Assembly (NCBI RefSeq): GCF_039822205.1
Contig: NZ_JBAGBW010000035.1
Location: 1 to 13,034, forward strand
Reading direction: 5' to 3'
Length of the DNA: 13,034 nucleotides
Origin: Thermodesulfobium sp. 4217-1
GTDB taxonomy: Bacteria; Thermodesulfobiota; Thermodesulfobiia; Thermodesulfobiales; Thermodesulfobiaceae
The notes under the pieces were generated by a model, which worked only from the letters and a program-made list of their open reading frames with translations, was not told the origin of the DNA and did not search any database. A program made the position numbers and the translations under genes. Shown one piece after another: positions 1-7,392 of this stretch (positions are counted from its first letter, which is position 1; each line of letters starts with the position of its first letter).

Positions 1-5
1 CTATA

Positions 6-191
6 TTGTTGTGTGATAAAGATGGTCTTTCAGAGGGAATGATTCTAAAATCAAGAGTACCTCATGTTTGTGGCTCCACTCTATGGACCATTATTTATTT
101 AGGTTCTGACATAGTACTTAAATGTAACGATTGCTCTGCTGTAATTATGGTTTCAAGAAAGAAGATATTTAGACAGTTTAGAAAGATGTAA
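6..191 (+). CDS. DUF951 family small protein, possibly 5'-truncated by window edge
   Basis: This small protein (up to 61 residues) matches the DUF951 family pattern: a G-x-I/V-x-L/M-K stretch, then P-H-x-C-G-S, an aromatic, a short beta-rich segment ending in K-C-x-x-C, and a basic tail. The PHVCGS motif and the KCNDC pair would make a Cys/His metal site, so a small zinc-ribbon-like fold is likely; the molecular role of the family is not established. The start is uncertain. TTG codons at 6 and 9 are possible, no ribosome binding site is visible, and the frame stays open to the window edge, so the true start may lie further left. ATG at 39 falls inside the conserved region and would cut off part of the family N-terminus. 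It lies 62 bases before the aminotransferase in the same orientation. Confidence 0.75.
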   Translation: MLCDKDGLSEGMILKSRVPHVCGSTLWTIIYLGSDIVLKCNDCSAVIMVSRKKIFRQFRKM

Positions 192-213
192 TAACATATC
201 TTGAGGTAAAAAG

Positions 214-261
214 ATGAAAATAAAAATTTTTAAAATGGATGTGGAGAAATTAAATGATTAA
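214..261 (+). other. 15-codon mini-ORF, possible leader peptide overlapping the aminotransferase start
   Basis: An ATG at 214 lies a proper distance after a GAGGT ribosome binding site near 202-206. It opens a 15-residue frame (begins MKIKIFKMDV) that ends at a TAA overlapping the aminotransferase ATG at 254. The frame differs from the downstream gene, so it is not an alternative start for it. It could couple translation into the aminotransferase. No family can be recognised at this length, and chance is a real alternative. Confidence 0.25.
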
Positions 262-1339
262 ATTGGCTGATTTTGGTAGGGAATATAACTTATTAAAAGA
301 CGAAATTGACAAAGAACTTCAAAGTGTGCTTAACAGTGGCGCATTTATAATGGGCAAACAGGTAGGAGAGCTTGAGAAAAATCTCTCTGATTATCTTGGC
401 TGCAGGGCTTTTACCGTTGCTTCGGGGACTGATGCTCTATTGATTGCGTTAAGAGCTGCATCTATAGGCGAGGGAGATGAGGTTATAACGACTCCTTTTA
501 CCTTTGTGGCTACTGCAAGCACAATAACCTTTGTCGGCGCCAAGCCTGTGTTTGTGGATATAGATGAAGAAACTCTTAATTTAGATCCAAAATTAATTGA
601 AGAAAAGATAACAGATAAAACAAAAGCTATTCTCCCAGTGCACCTTTTTGGTCACAGCGCTGATATGGATGAAATTATGAAGATTGCAAAAAAATATAAC
701 TTGATAGTTATTGAAGACAACGCTCAAGCTTTTGGCTCGGTTTACAAAGGCAAAAAAACAGGCTCGATAGGAGATATTAGCGCTCTAAGTTTCTTTCCAA
801 CAAAAAATCTTGGCGCATACGGCGATGCGGGAGCAGTTTTTGCAAAAGATGATGGCATTTGCGATAGAATCGACATGCTCAGATCACACGGAAGCAGAAA
901 AAAGTATTTACATGAGATTATAGGGTATAATTCCAGATGCGATACGATGCAAGCTGCAATTTTGAATGTAAAATTAAAATATTTTGAGGAATTCATAGAA
1001 AAAAAGAGACAATTGGCAGCTATTTATCTTAAAGAACTTAAAGATATAGTCTTGCTTCCTTCGGAAAAAGACGATTGTCGCCACACCTATCATCAATTTA
1101 CTATTAGAGTTAAAGATAGAGACGATTTTATTTCTTATTTAGGCTCAAACGAAATACAATCAGCCATTCACTATCCGTTGCCGCTACACCTTCAGAAGGC
1201 TTTTGGATACCTTGGTTATAGTGAAGGCTCCTTCCCTATTGCTGAAATGATTTCAAAAGAGGTTCTGTCTCTTCCTATCTTTCACATGCAAAAAGAGGAC
1301 GAAATATATAAAGTTTGCCAGATAATAAAAAATAGATGA
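254..1339 (+). CDS. DegT/DnrJ/EryC1/StrS family PLP-dependent aminotransferase
   Basis: This is a 361-residue fold-type I aminotransferase of the sugar aminotransferase family, which moves an amino group from glutamate or glutamine to a keto-sugar nucleotide for cell-surface glycan or antibiotic sugar synthesis. Visible landmarks are the N-terminal D-F-x-R-E-Y helix, SGTDALLIAL (phosphate-binding region), PFTFVATA, VFVDIDEETLNLDP, the PLP-contacting Asp in VIEDNAQAFG (D155), the Schiff-base Lys in SFFPTKNLGAYGDAG (K184), and YNSRCDTMQAAIL. Length is usual for the family. ATG 254 is preceded by GGAG at 243-246. No other sugar biosynthesis genes are in the window, so the substrate cannot be inferred from context. 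Closest functional types are WbpE/WlbE/DesV-like enzymes; exact substrate unknown. Confidence 0.93.
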   Translation: MIKLADFGREYNLLKDEIDKELQSVLNSGAFIMGKQVGELEKNLSDYLGCRAFTVASGTDALLIALRAASIGEGDEVITTPFTFVATASTITFVGAKPVFVDIDEETLNLDPKLIEEKITDKTKAILPVHLFGHSADMDEIMKIAKKYNLIVIEDNAQAFGSVYKGKKTGSIGDISALSFFPTKNLGAYGDAGAVFAKDDGICDRIDMLRSHGSRKKYLHEIIGYNSRCDTMQAAILNVKLKYFEEFIEKKRQLAAIYLKELKDIVLLPSEKDDCRHTYHQFTIRVKDRDDFISYLGSNEIQSAIHYPLPLHLQKAFGYLGYSEGSFPIAEMISKEVLSLPIFHMQKEDEIYKVCQIIKNR

Positions 1340-1469
1340 AATGTGAGATTGACAGGTGAACATTAAAAATCCATTTAATTTAGGGTTTATTCTATGAAAA
1401 GAGTTTGTCTTTTTATGACGATATCTCTTTTTACTCGTTGCCAGATGCTCACCAGACAAAAAATTGCTA

Positions 1470-3128
1470 ATGGGCTGTGATCTGCCGAAATTTAGATGGA
1501 AAATATCTCAAAGCGATAATAATATAGACAGAAGTCTATACGGTTTTATTGAACTAATCCTAAATAATAGGTGTTTATCAGCTGACCAGTTAGACAGGTT
1601 TCTAAAGATTTCTACTGACAACTTCGATTCGAGATTTGAAAACGATCGCATAGAAAGAGCTCTGGATACTTTCAAAAATATGCTTATATCAGAGGAACCC
1701 ATTGGAATTTTTGGCGATTATGATGCTGATGGGGTTACCTCTGTAGCAATTCTTTGTAAATTTCTCTCTCATTTAAATAAAAAGTTTGTCTTCAAGCTCC
1801 CCACAAGAGATGACGGATACGGTGTCAATATCGATGTGCTAAATTATTTTAAAGAACAGAATATTAATAATATAATTGTGCTCGATTCCGGGTCTAACTC
1901 AAGAGACGTTTGGTTAGCTGGTGAAAAAATGGGTCTAAATTTACTTTACTTAGATCATCACGAGATCCTTTGCGACTTAGACGATAGCATCAACCTGGTA
2001 AATCCACACATTTGGGACGGAGATCCGCTCTGTAGTGCTGGAGTTATATTGCGATTTTTAATGTTGTCGGATATATTTGAAGATTGCTATGAAATATATC
2101 CGACTCTATTAGAGTTGGCTGCTATTGGGACAGTCGGGGACTCTATAGAGCTATTAGGCGATAGCAGGATTATTGTAAAATTGGGATTGGAGCAACTAAA
2201 GAACACTACTCTGCCAGGGATAGCTAATTTTTTGAACAAGAGAATGCCGTTTATAACCATTGAGGACCTGATGTTCTATCTGGTTCCTTTGATTAACTCT
2301 GCAGGCAGGGTTGGAAAGCCAGACCTTGCTCTGAATTTTTTGCTGGAAATGGAGAACAATAGATCGATTGAGCAGTGCAATCTTTTGGAATCCTATAACA
2401 ACAAAAGAAAATCTCTTCAAAGTCAATTTTTCTCTATTTGCATAAACCACCTAAATGAAAATCTGTATTCTCCGCATGTTCACTTTATGAGAATCGACAA
2501 CTGCCCAAAGGGCATTATTGGCCCTCTTGCGTCAAGGCTCGCATGCTCTTACAAAAGGCCATTCTTTCTCTGTTCGGGCGAGCAGTTACTATATGGATCC
2601 GGGAGAAGTCCAGGAAATGATGTAGATTTAATAGGTATATTTGATCAGGTGAAGTCGGAATATCCAGAAATAATAGAACAGTTTATAAATTTTGGAGGAC
2701 ATCAAGGCGCAGTCGGCTTTACTATAAGAAAGGATGCGTTCCCTGAAATAAAAAAATCCTTCGAAAGATTTAGGGTGAAAGAAAGCATACCCTTTTTAAA
2801 CGTTGATATATCTTTTAATGGCTTTGCTATAGATGATAACTTTTTTAGGGCTTTGAGACTAATGACTCCCTTCGGCTTTGGCAATCCAAAAGTTGTGGTC
2901 TGCACAAAGGATGTAGAGTTTAGAAATCTTGAAGTCCAAAAAGATTATTCTGAAACAGTTCTTTACAAGCACTATAATAATATAAGATGGATCGTGAGAA
3001 ACAACAAACAAATTTTGAAAGAATTGTTATCTGGGAGATTTGATGTTGTTTGGGAGGCCAAAGTTAAGAATGATGGTATTGATTTTGAATTTTTAGATGC
3101 AAAAATGGTTTTTTTAAATTGTTTGTAA
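1470..3128 (+). CDS. recJ: single-stranded-DNA-specific 5'-3' exonuclease RecJ
   Basis: RecJ degrades single-stranded DNA 5' to 3' in recombination and gap repair. The protein (552 residues from ATG 1470) shows the DHH phosphoesterase motifs in order: GDYDADG (residues about 82-88), V-L-D-S-G (D139), L-DHH (162-164) and IGTVGDS (D224). These are followed by INSAGR, the DHHA1 motifs GIIGPLASR and GSGRS, FGGHQGAVGF, and a C-terminal segment with PFGFGNP typical of the RecJ OB domain. All metal-binding aspartates and histidines are present and the length is close to the family norm (E. coli about 577). The conserved N-terminal Trp (KFRW) sits just after the start, so either ATG 1470 or TTG 1464 fits; neither has a clear ribosome binding site. 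It is followed after a short gap by rel, an arrangement resembling the recJ-apt-relA region of Firmicutes but without apt. Confidence 0.93.
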   Translation: MGCDLPKFRWKISQSDNNIDRSLYGFIELILNNRCLSADQLDRFLKISTDNFDSRFENDRIERALDTFKNMLISEEPIGIFGDYDADGVTSVAILCKFLSHLNKKFVFKLPTRDDGYGVNIDVLNYFKEQNINNIIVLDSGSNSRDVWLAGEKMGLNLLYLDHHEILCDLDDSINLVNPHIWDGDPLCSAGVILRFLMLSDIFEDCYEIYPTLLELAAIGTVGDSIELLGDSRIIVKLGLEQLKNTTLPGIANFLNKRMPFITIEDLMFYLVPLINSAGRVGKPDLALNFLLEMENNRSIEQCNLLESYNNKRKSLQSQFFSICINHLNENLYSPHVHFMRIDNCPKGIIGPLASRLACSYKRPFFLCSGEQLLYGSGRSPGNDVDLIGIFDQVKSEYPEIIEQFINFGGHQGAVGFTIRKDAFPEIKKSFERFRVKESIPFLNVDISFNGFAIDDNFFRALRLMTPFGFGNPKVVVCTKDVEFRNLEVQKDYSETVLYKHYNNIRWIVRNNKQILKELLSGRFDVVWEAKVKNDGIDFEFLDAKMVFLNCL

Positions 3129-3158
3129 GATTTGCTGGAGAGGATAAAAGTTGACCAT

Positions 3159-5498
3159 ATGTCAATCAATCAAGAAAAAAATTTAAATATATCGAAAAAA
3201 GGATCGGAAGAAAGAGACCCTTTGAAAAGTCAGTCTTCCGGACTTTCTGACGGCTACCCGAATCTTGAGAGCAAACAGCCTCCAGAAGAAGATTTTGATT
3301 CAGAAGAGCTTGTTTCAAAATCCCCTGGGCTAAGCGATTTATTAGAGGGTTTTGACGATTTAGGTCGGCAATTTTTATTAAAATGTTTCGGTTTTGCTTA
3401 CTTCAGGCATGGTGAGCAAAGAAGGCTCTCTGGGGAGCCATACATATATCACCCTCTAAACGTGGCATTGATACTAAAAGAAGTTGGTATGGATTACAGG
3501 TGTTTGGGTGCCGCACTGCTTCATGACGTTCTTGAAGACACGCAAACAACGCCCGAAGAGATCAAAACAAGTTTTGGCGAAGATGTATTAGTTCTCGTAG
3601 ATGGGGTAACGAAGTTAGGCAAATTGAGGTTTAAATCGCCAAGAGAGAGACAGGCAGAGTCTTTTAGGAAGATGTTCGTAGCTATGGCAAAGGACATCAG
3701 GGTTGTTGTAATAAAATTGGCAGATAGACTCCATAATATGAGGACACTTGAAATCTTAGCCAACGAAAAGAAAGAGCACATTGCAAATGAGACTCTTAAG
3801 ATATTTGCTCCTTTAGCTCACCGATTGGGCATGTGGGGCATAAAAAGCGAATTAGAAGACCTTGCCCTTTACTATCTGGATAGAGATATGTTCAATCATA
3901 TTTTAATGTATATGGAATCAAACATAAACAATCATGTGAATTTTCTTTCAAAGATAGAAGGTTCGTTAGGGGAGAGCTTTCAAAAAGAACTAAACTGTAA
4001 ATTTAAAATCAAGAGAAGAAAGAAGCACATATATAGTGTCTACCAGAAACTAAAGAGAACTAACAAGGTTATTGAAGATATTTACGATATATTTGGTCTT
4101 AGGATAATAATAGGCGAAGATGTCGAAACAGACGATCCTTATATTAGTAGCTGTTATCACGTTCTTGGGATAATACATTCTCTATTTCCACCGATACCTG
4201 GTAGATTTAAGGATTTTATTGCAGCTCCAAAACCGAATAATTATCAATCTTTGCACACTACTGTGTTAGGACCTGGCGGGGTAAGGGTTGAGATACAAAT
4301 CCGTACAGCCAAGATGGATAGGATTGCTGAGGTTGGAGTGGCAGCGCATTGGCTATACAAGGAGAGAAAAACAAGTGCTATTAAAGATGCAAACGAGTTA
4401 AAACTAATATGGCTTAGACAACTCCTTGAGTGGCAAAGTGATATAAAAGGCGCAGAGTTTATGGATATGATTGAGTCGAGCTTTACAGAGGAGGAGATCT
4501 TTGTCTTTACTCCTCAGGGTGACATACTTGACTTTGAGGCAGACTCTACTCCTGTAGATTTTGCATATAGAGTTCATACAGAAGTTGGGAACAAGTGTGT
4601 GGGGGCAAAGATAAATGGGAGAATGGTGGCATTAAGCACTACTCTTCAAACAGGAGACGTAATAGAGATCATAACCTCGAAGAACGCTAAACCGCACCTT
4701 TCGTGGCTAAATTTTGTCAAAACGAGCTCGGCAAGGCAAAGGATTAAGAGTTATTTTAAAAAGGAACACAAAAACGAGGCTGTTTTAGAGGGCAGGCAAA
4801 AAGTTTTAAAAGAACTCTCTCGATTAAATATAGTTATTGAAGAAAATCAAAGACAAAATCTCATTCTTGAGGTTGCAAAAAAGCTCAACCTTACTTCTAC
4901 AGACGATCTCCTGGCTTCAGTCGGTTTTGATGACATATCGGCGCATAGCGTAGTAAACAAGATTAAAGATATGATTGCAAAACCTGAGGAAACCCTACCT
5001 GCCTTTAAGGCAAAGGATGTAACGAAGAAGAAAGAGGACGTTATAAAGATTGGAGATTTAGGTGGTCTGGAGGTTTCATTCGCGAGGTGTTGCGGACCTG
5101 TCCCCGGTGATAAGATAAAAGGTTATATAAGTCGTGGCAGAGGGTTGATTGTTCATAGGGAGAATTGTTCAAGCCTTATAAGTCAAATTGCCAGAGAGGG
5201 CTCTGAAAGGGTCATAGACCTTAACTGGAACAATCAATTGAGAGCAGAATCTTATGAGAGTCACTTGATAGTCGAGGGAACTGATAGGGTGGGATTTATG
5301 AAAGACGTGCTTATTAGGGTAGCAAGCCTAAACGTAAACGTAGTAAAGGCATCTATAAGCACAAATAAGGCCAAGAAAAAGGCTTATATGATATTGGAAG
5401 TTCAGCTAAAAGATGTAGCAGAAAGAGATATGCTGATGAAAGAGCTTAGGGCTATTCCAGATGTCTTAGACGTGAGACAAAGGGGAGAGATCAATTAG
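3159..5498 (+). CDS. rel: bifunctional (p)ppGpp synthetase/hydrolase (RelA/SpoT, long RSH)
   Basis: This enzyme makes and degrades (p)ppGpp, the stringent-response alarmone. Counting from ATG 3159 (779 residues), the HD hydrolase has H98 (YHPLNVA), H122-D123 (LLHDVLEDT) and D189 (KLADRLHNMRT). These spacings match the manganese site of characterised Rel enzymes. The synthetase has D310 (IYDIFGLRI), RFKDFIAAPKPNNYQSLHTT and E378 (VEIQIRT), so both activities look intact. Then come a TGS domain (about 447-506), a helical region, the conserved-cysteine domain (ARCCGPVPGD, C644-C645, HRENC) and a C-terminal ACT domain (about 705-775). About 60 acidic, serine-rich residues precede the HD domain, more than in most family members. 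ATG 3159 follows GGAGAGG (3137-3143) at a rather long spacing; TTG 3132 is an alternative in-frame start without a good site. Its stop overlaps the uvrC start by one base. Confidence 0.95.
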   Translation: MSINQEKNLNISKKGSEERDPLKSQSSGLSDGYPNLESKQPPEEDFDSEELVSKSPGLSDLLEGFDDLGRQFLLKCFGFAYFRHGEQRRLSGEPYIYHPLNVALILKEVGMDYRCLGAALLHDVLEDTQTTPEEIKTSFGEDVLVLVDGVTKLGKLRFKSPRERQAESFRKMFVAMAKDIRVVVIKLADRLHNMRTLEILANEKKEHIANETLKIFAPLAHRLGMWGIKSELEDLALYYLDRDMFNHILMYMESNINNHVNFLSKIEGSLGESFQKELNCKFKIKRRKKHIYSVYQKLKRTNKVIEDIYDIFGLRIIIGEDVETDDPYISSCYHVLGIIHSLFPPIPGRFKDFIAAPKPNNYQSLHTTVLGPGGVRVEIQIRTAKMDRIAEVGVAAHWLYKERKTSAIKDANELKLIWLRQLLEWQSDIKGAEFMDMIESSFTEEEIFVFTPQGDILDFEADSTPVDFAYRVHTEVGNKCVGAKINGRMVALSTTLQTGDVIEIITSKNAKPHLSWLNFVKTSSARQRIKSYFKKEHKNEAVLEGRQKVLKELSRLNIVIEENQRQNLILEVAKKLNLTSTDDLLASVGFDDISAHSVVNKIKDMIAKPEETLPAFKAKDVTKKKEDVIKIGDLGGLEVSFARCCGPVPGDKIKGYISRGRGLIVHRENCSSLISQIAREGSERVIDLNWNNQLRAESYESHLIVEGTDRVGFMKDVLIRVASLNVNVVKASISTNKAKKKAYMILEVQLKDVAERDMLMKELRAIPDVLDVRQRGEIN

Positions 5499-7144
5499 TG
5501 TTTTCTATCGAAGAGGTAAACCTGGAGGATATTCCTGAGCTTCCAGGGGTATATATGTTTCTTTCTAAAGATAAGAAGACTCTATATGTTGGTAAAGCGA
5601 TAAATCTTTTAAATAGACTAAAAAATTATTTACAAAACAAATCTCACGATCAGAAAACTTCTCTAATGCTTGATGAGGCAAGGTATTTAGATTTTATAAT
5701 AGTAAGAAATGAATATGAGGCGCTTGTGCTTGAGATGACTCTTATCAAGGAGAGGACTCCAAAATACAACGTTCAGTTAAGGGATAACAAGTCTTATCCG
5801 TATATAAAAATTGATCTAAACGAAGACTTTCCTGTGCTTGAGCTATTTCGGGGCAAGCCAAAAAAGAAGAAGGATGTTCTATACATTGGTCCTTATCCTG
5901 ATGGCTCGAGCTTGAGAAACCTTCTAAGGTATATAAATATCGCCCTTCCTTTGAGAAAGTGTTCTAAAAACACCTTTAGAAATACGAAATCCTTTTGCAT
6001 TAGATATCAGATGAATCAGTGTCTTGCACCCTGTGTGGGCCTAACTAATAAGGATGAATACAACAAGTTAGTGATGATTGCTAAAGATTGGCTTTTTGGC
6101 GATTTAAATAACGTTAAAAAGGACTTAAGAAGGGGGATAGAGGAGTCCTCTCTTGAAGAAGATTTTGAAAAGGCAGCAAGGCTCAGGGACAGTCTCTTGT
6201 TTATAGAGTCTTTTTCAAACATGAAAATGGTAGATCCTCTTGGAAAATTAAATGCAGATGCCGTTTATATTAATAAATTTGGCGATATATCGCTCGTTCA
6301 GGTAAGAAATGGTCTTATTTACGCAAATATAATAAAAAGAATGGTAAACGTTCAAGAAGGCAACGTTCACGATGCTATGTTGTTTTTTTTGTATGATTTT
6401 TACTCAAATATAGCGCCTGGAAAATTTGTCTGTATAAACATATTATTCGATGAAGTAGAGCTTATAGAAAGATTTTTTGAGGATAAATGGGGAAAAAAAC
6501 ACAAAATCAAAATTATATTGGAGGAAGATATAGGAGAAGATAAAGAGTCTTCTAAAAAGGTTACTTCTAAGCCAGCCATAAAATATAGAGATATTTTAAG
6601 AATTGCAAAAGAGAACCTCTTTGTAAAGAACAGGATAAATGTTTTTAAAGAAGGTTTCAAAAGACTCTCTGAAATTTTTGGCAAGGATATCTCTTTGGTT
6701 TTTGCTTTAGATATTGCACACTTTCAAGGTGAGGCTACTGTGGCAGGACTGTCTGCTGCTGACGAAAAGGGTTTGAGAAAGAGATATTATAGAAGAATGA
6801 GGCTGACGGATGATAGCTGCGATGATTACGCATCTATGGACGAGGCGCTCAAAGCTATTTCAAAGAAAAAGATAGAAGCAGATGTTTTGTTAATAGACGG
6901 TGGTTTGGGACAATTAGAGGTTGCATTAAGAAATTTGAAAGACTCTTCTACTATTGTTATATCTTTGGCAAAGGAAGAGGAAATAATATATCTGATGGAC
7001 AAAAGAGAGCTAAGGTTGCCAAAGAGCGACTATGCTCTTAGGGCATTGATGTATCTAAGAGACGAAGCTCACAGATTTGCTAATGAATATCGAAAGTACC
7101 TATTTTCCAAAACCAGAAAGCCCTGGAAAACCGAAAGTTATTGA
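5498..7144 (+). CDS. uvrC: UvrABC excision nuclease subunit C lacking the C-terminal HhH pair
   Basis: UvrC cuts the damaged strand on both sides of a lesion in nucleotide excision repair. The 548 residues contain, in order: a GIY-YIG nuclease (PGVYMF with Y19, LYVGKA with Y30, R40) for the 3' cut; a four-cysteine region (RKC...C...C-LAPC) now linked to an iron-sulfur cluster; a UVR domain (EEDFEKAARLRD); and the RNase H-like endonuclease for the 5' cut with D405 (ALDIAH), D442/D443 (DDYASM), D467 (LIDGG) and H525 (RDEAHRFA). The protein ends 23 residues after that histidine. E. coli UvrC has about 72 more residues there, which form the (HhH)2 DNA-binding domain, and no such coding continues after the stop in any obvious frame. 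GTG 5498 overlaps the rel stop (TAGTG) and has AGGGGAG at 5481-5487, so translation is probably coupled. Confidence 0.94.
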   Translation: MFSIEEVNLEDIPELPGVYMFLSKDKKTLYVGKAINLLNRLKNYLQNKSHDQKTSLMLDEARYLDFIIVRNEYEALVLEMTLIKERTPKYNVQLRDNKSYPYIKIDLNEDFPVLELFRGKPKKKKDVLYIGPYPDGSSLRNLLRYINIALPLRKCSKNTFRNTKSFCIRYQMNQCLAPCVGLTNKDEYNKLVMIAKDWLFGDLNNVKKDLRRGIEESSLEEDFEKAARLRDSLLFIESFSNMKMVDPLGKLNADAVYINKFGDISLVQVRNGLIYANIIKRMVNVQEGNVHDAMLFFLYDFYSNIAPGKFVCINILFDEVELIERFFEDKWGKKHKIKIILEEDIGEDKESSKKVTSKPAIKYRDILRIAKENLFVKNRINVFKEGFKRLSEIFGKDISLVFALDIAHFQGEATVAGLSAADEKGLRKRYYRRMRLTDDSCDDYASMDEALKAISKKKIEADVLLIDGGLGQLEVALRNLKDSSTIVISLAKEEEIIYLMDKRELRLPKSDYALRALMYLRDEAHRFANEYRKYLFSKTRKPWKTESY

Positions 7145-7177
7145 AGCGTGAAATATAATTCTCTTTACCGTTGTTTA

Positions 7178-7186
7178 TGCTAAAAT
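7178..7186 (+). promoter_or_regulatory. candidate extended -10 promoter, upstream of first small peptide gene
   Basis: TGCTAAAAT matches the extended -10 pattern (TGnTAnnnT) with no good -35 at 17 bases. The same 12 bases, TGCTAAAATAAA, lie at a similar distance before the second copy although most of the sequence between differs, which suggests function. Here it also sits in a weak imperfect hairpin (CCG.TTTAT...ATAAACGG, 7168-7192) ahead of T-rich DNA that could instead act as a poor terminator for uvrC. Confidence 0.35.
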
Positions 7187-7229
7187 AAACGGAAAATTGT
7201 TTTGCTTTTTTTTGGTTTTATAGGACTTT

Positions 7230-7392
7230 TTTGATTATTTTTTGTGCAGGGAGGTTTTTAGTGTTAAAACTTATGAGATCGAGCAAGTTTATATTTTTTG
7301 TAACCATAATACTTGTTGCTGTATTTGTAGCAACATCGGTAATATTATTTTTACCTGTAATTCCAAGATAGGATGAATCGATATATAGCATT
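7230..7392 (+). repeat. long direct repeat, copy 1
   Basis: This block is about 95% identical to 8684-8847, at a period of 1454 bases. It spans a T-rich segment, the GGGAGG ribosome binding site (7249-7254), the whole small peptide gene and the first six codons of the following M23 gene. Differences are a one-T length change, one base before the GTG, three synonymous changes and the stop region. Identity drops abruptly at both edges. Confidence 0.9.
7261..7371 (+). CDS. 36-residue single-pass membrane peptide, copy 1 (novel small protein)
   Basis: GTG 7261 lies six bases after GGGAGG, an excellent ribosome binding site. The 36-residue product starts MLKLMRSSKF, then has one hydrophobic helix of about 20-24 residues rich in Ile, Val, Phe, Ala and Leu, and ends PVIPR. 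The basic N-terminus suggests N-in, C-out topology. The identical peptide is encoded at 8716-8826, with only three third-position synonymous differences, so the amino-acid sequence is under selection or has been recently homogenised. The TAG stop is one base before the ATG of the M23-like gene, implying translational coupling and a role with that secreted protein at the membrane. I do not recognise a family. A 7-bp stem (TGTTGCT/AGCAACA, 7314-7335) falls inside the coding region. Confidence 0.75.
   Translation: MLKLMRSSKFIFFVTIILVAVFVATSVILFLPVIPR

Noticed and set aside
1349-1379. TTGACA at 1349-1354 with TTTAAT at 1374-1379 as a recJ operon promoter.
   Set aside because: The 19-base spacing is too long and the better-spaced hexamers do not resemble a -10.
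1394-1480. A 28-codon frame (begins MKRVCLFMTI) overlapping the recJ start.
   Set aside because: No good ribosome binding site, no recognisable similarity and a composition that could arise by chance; kept out of the features.
3151-3186. Short out-of-frame TTG frame just upstream of the rel ATG with a well-spaced GGAGAGG.
   Set aside because: Only 11 codons, non-ATG start and no conservation evidence; the site more likely serves rel.
7168-7212. Hairpin plus T-run after uvrC as an intrinsic terminator.
   Set aside because: The stem is bulged and weak, and the T-run lies well downstream; the conserved TGCTAAAATAAA in it is better explained as a promoter element.
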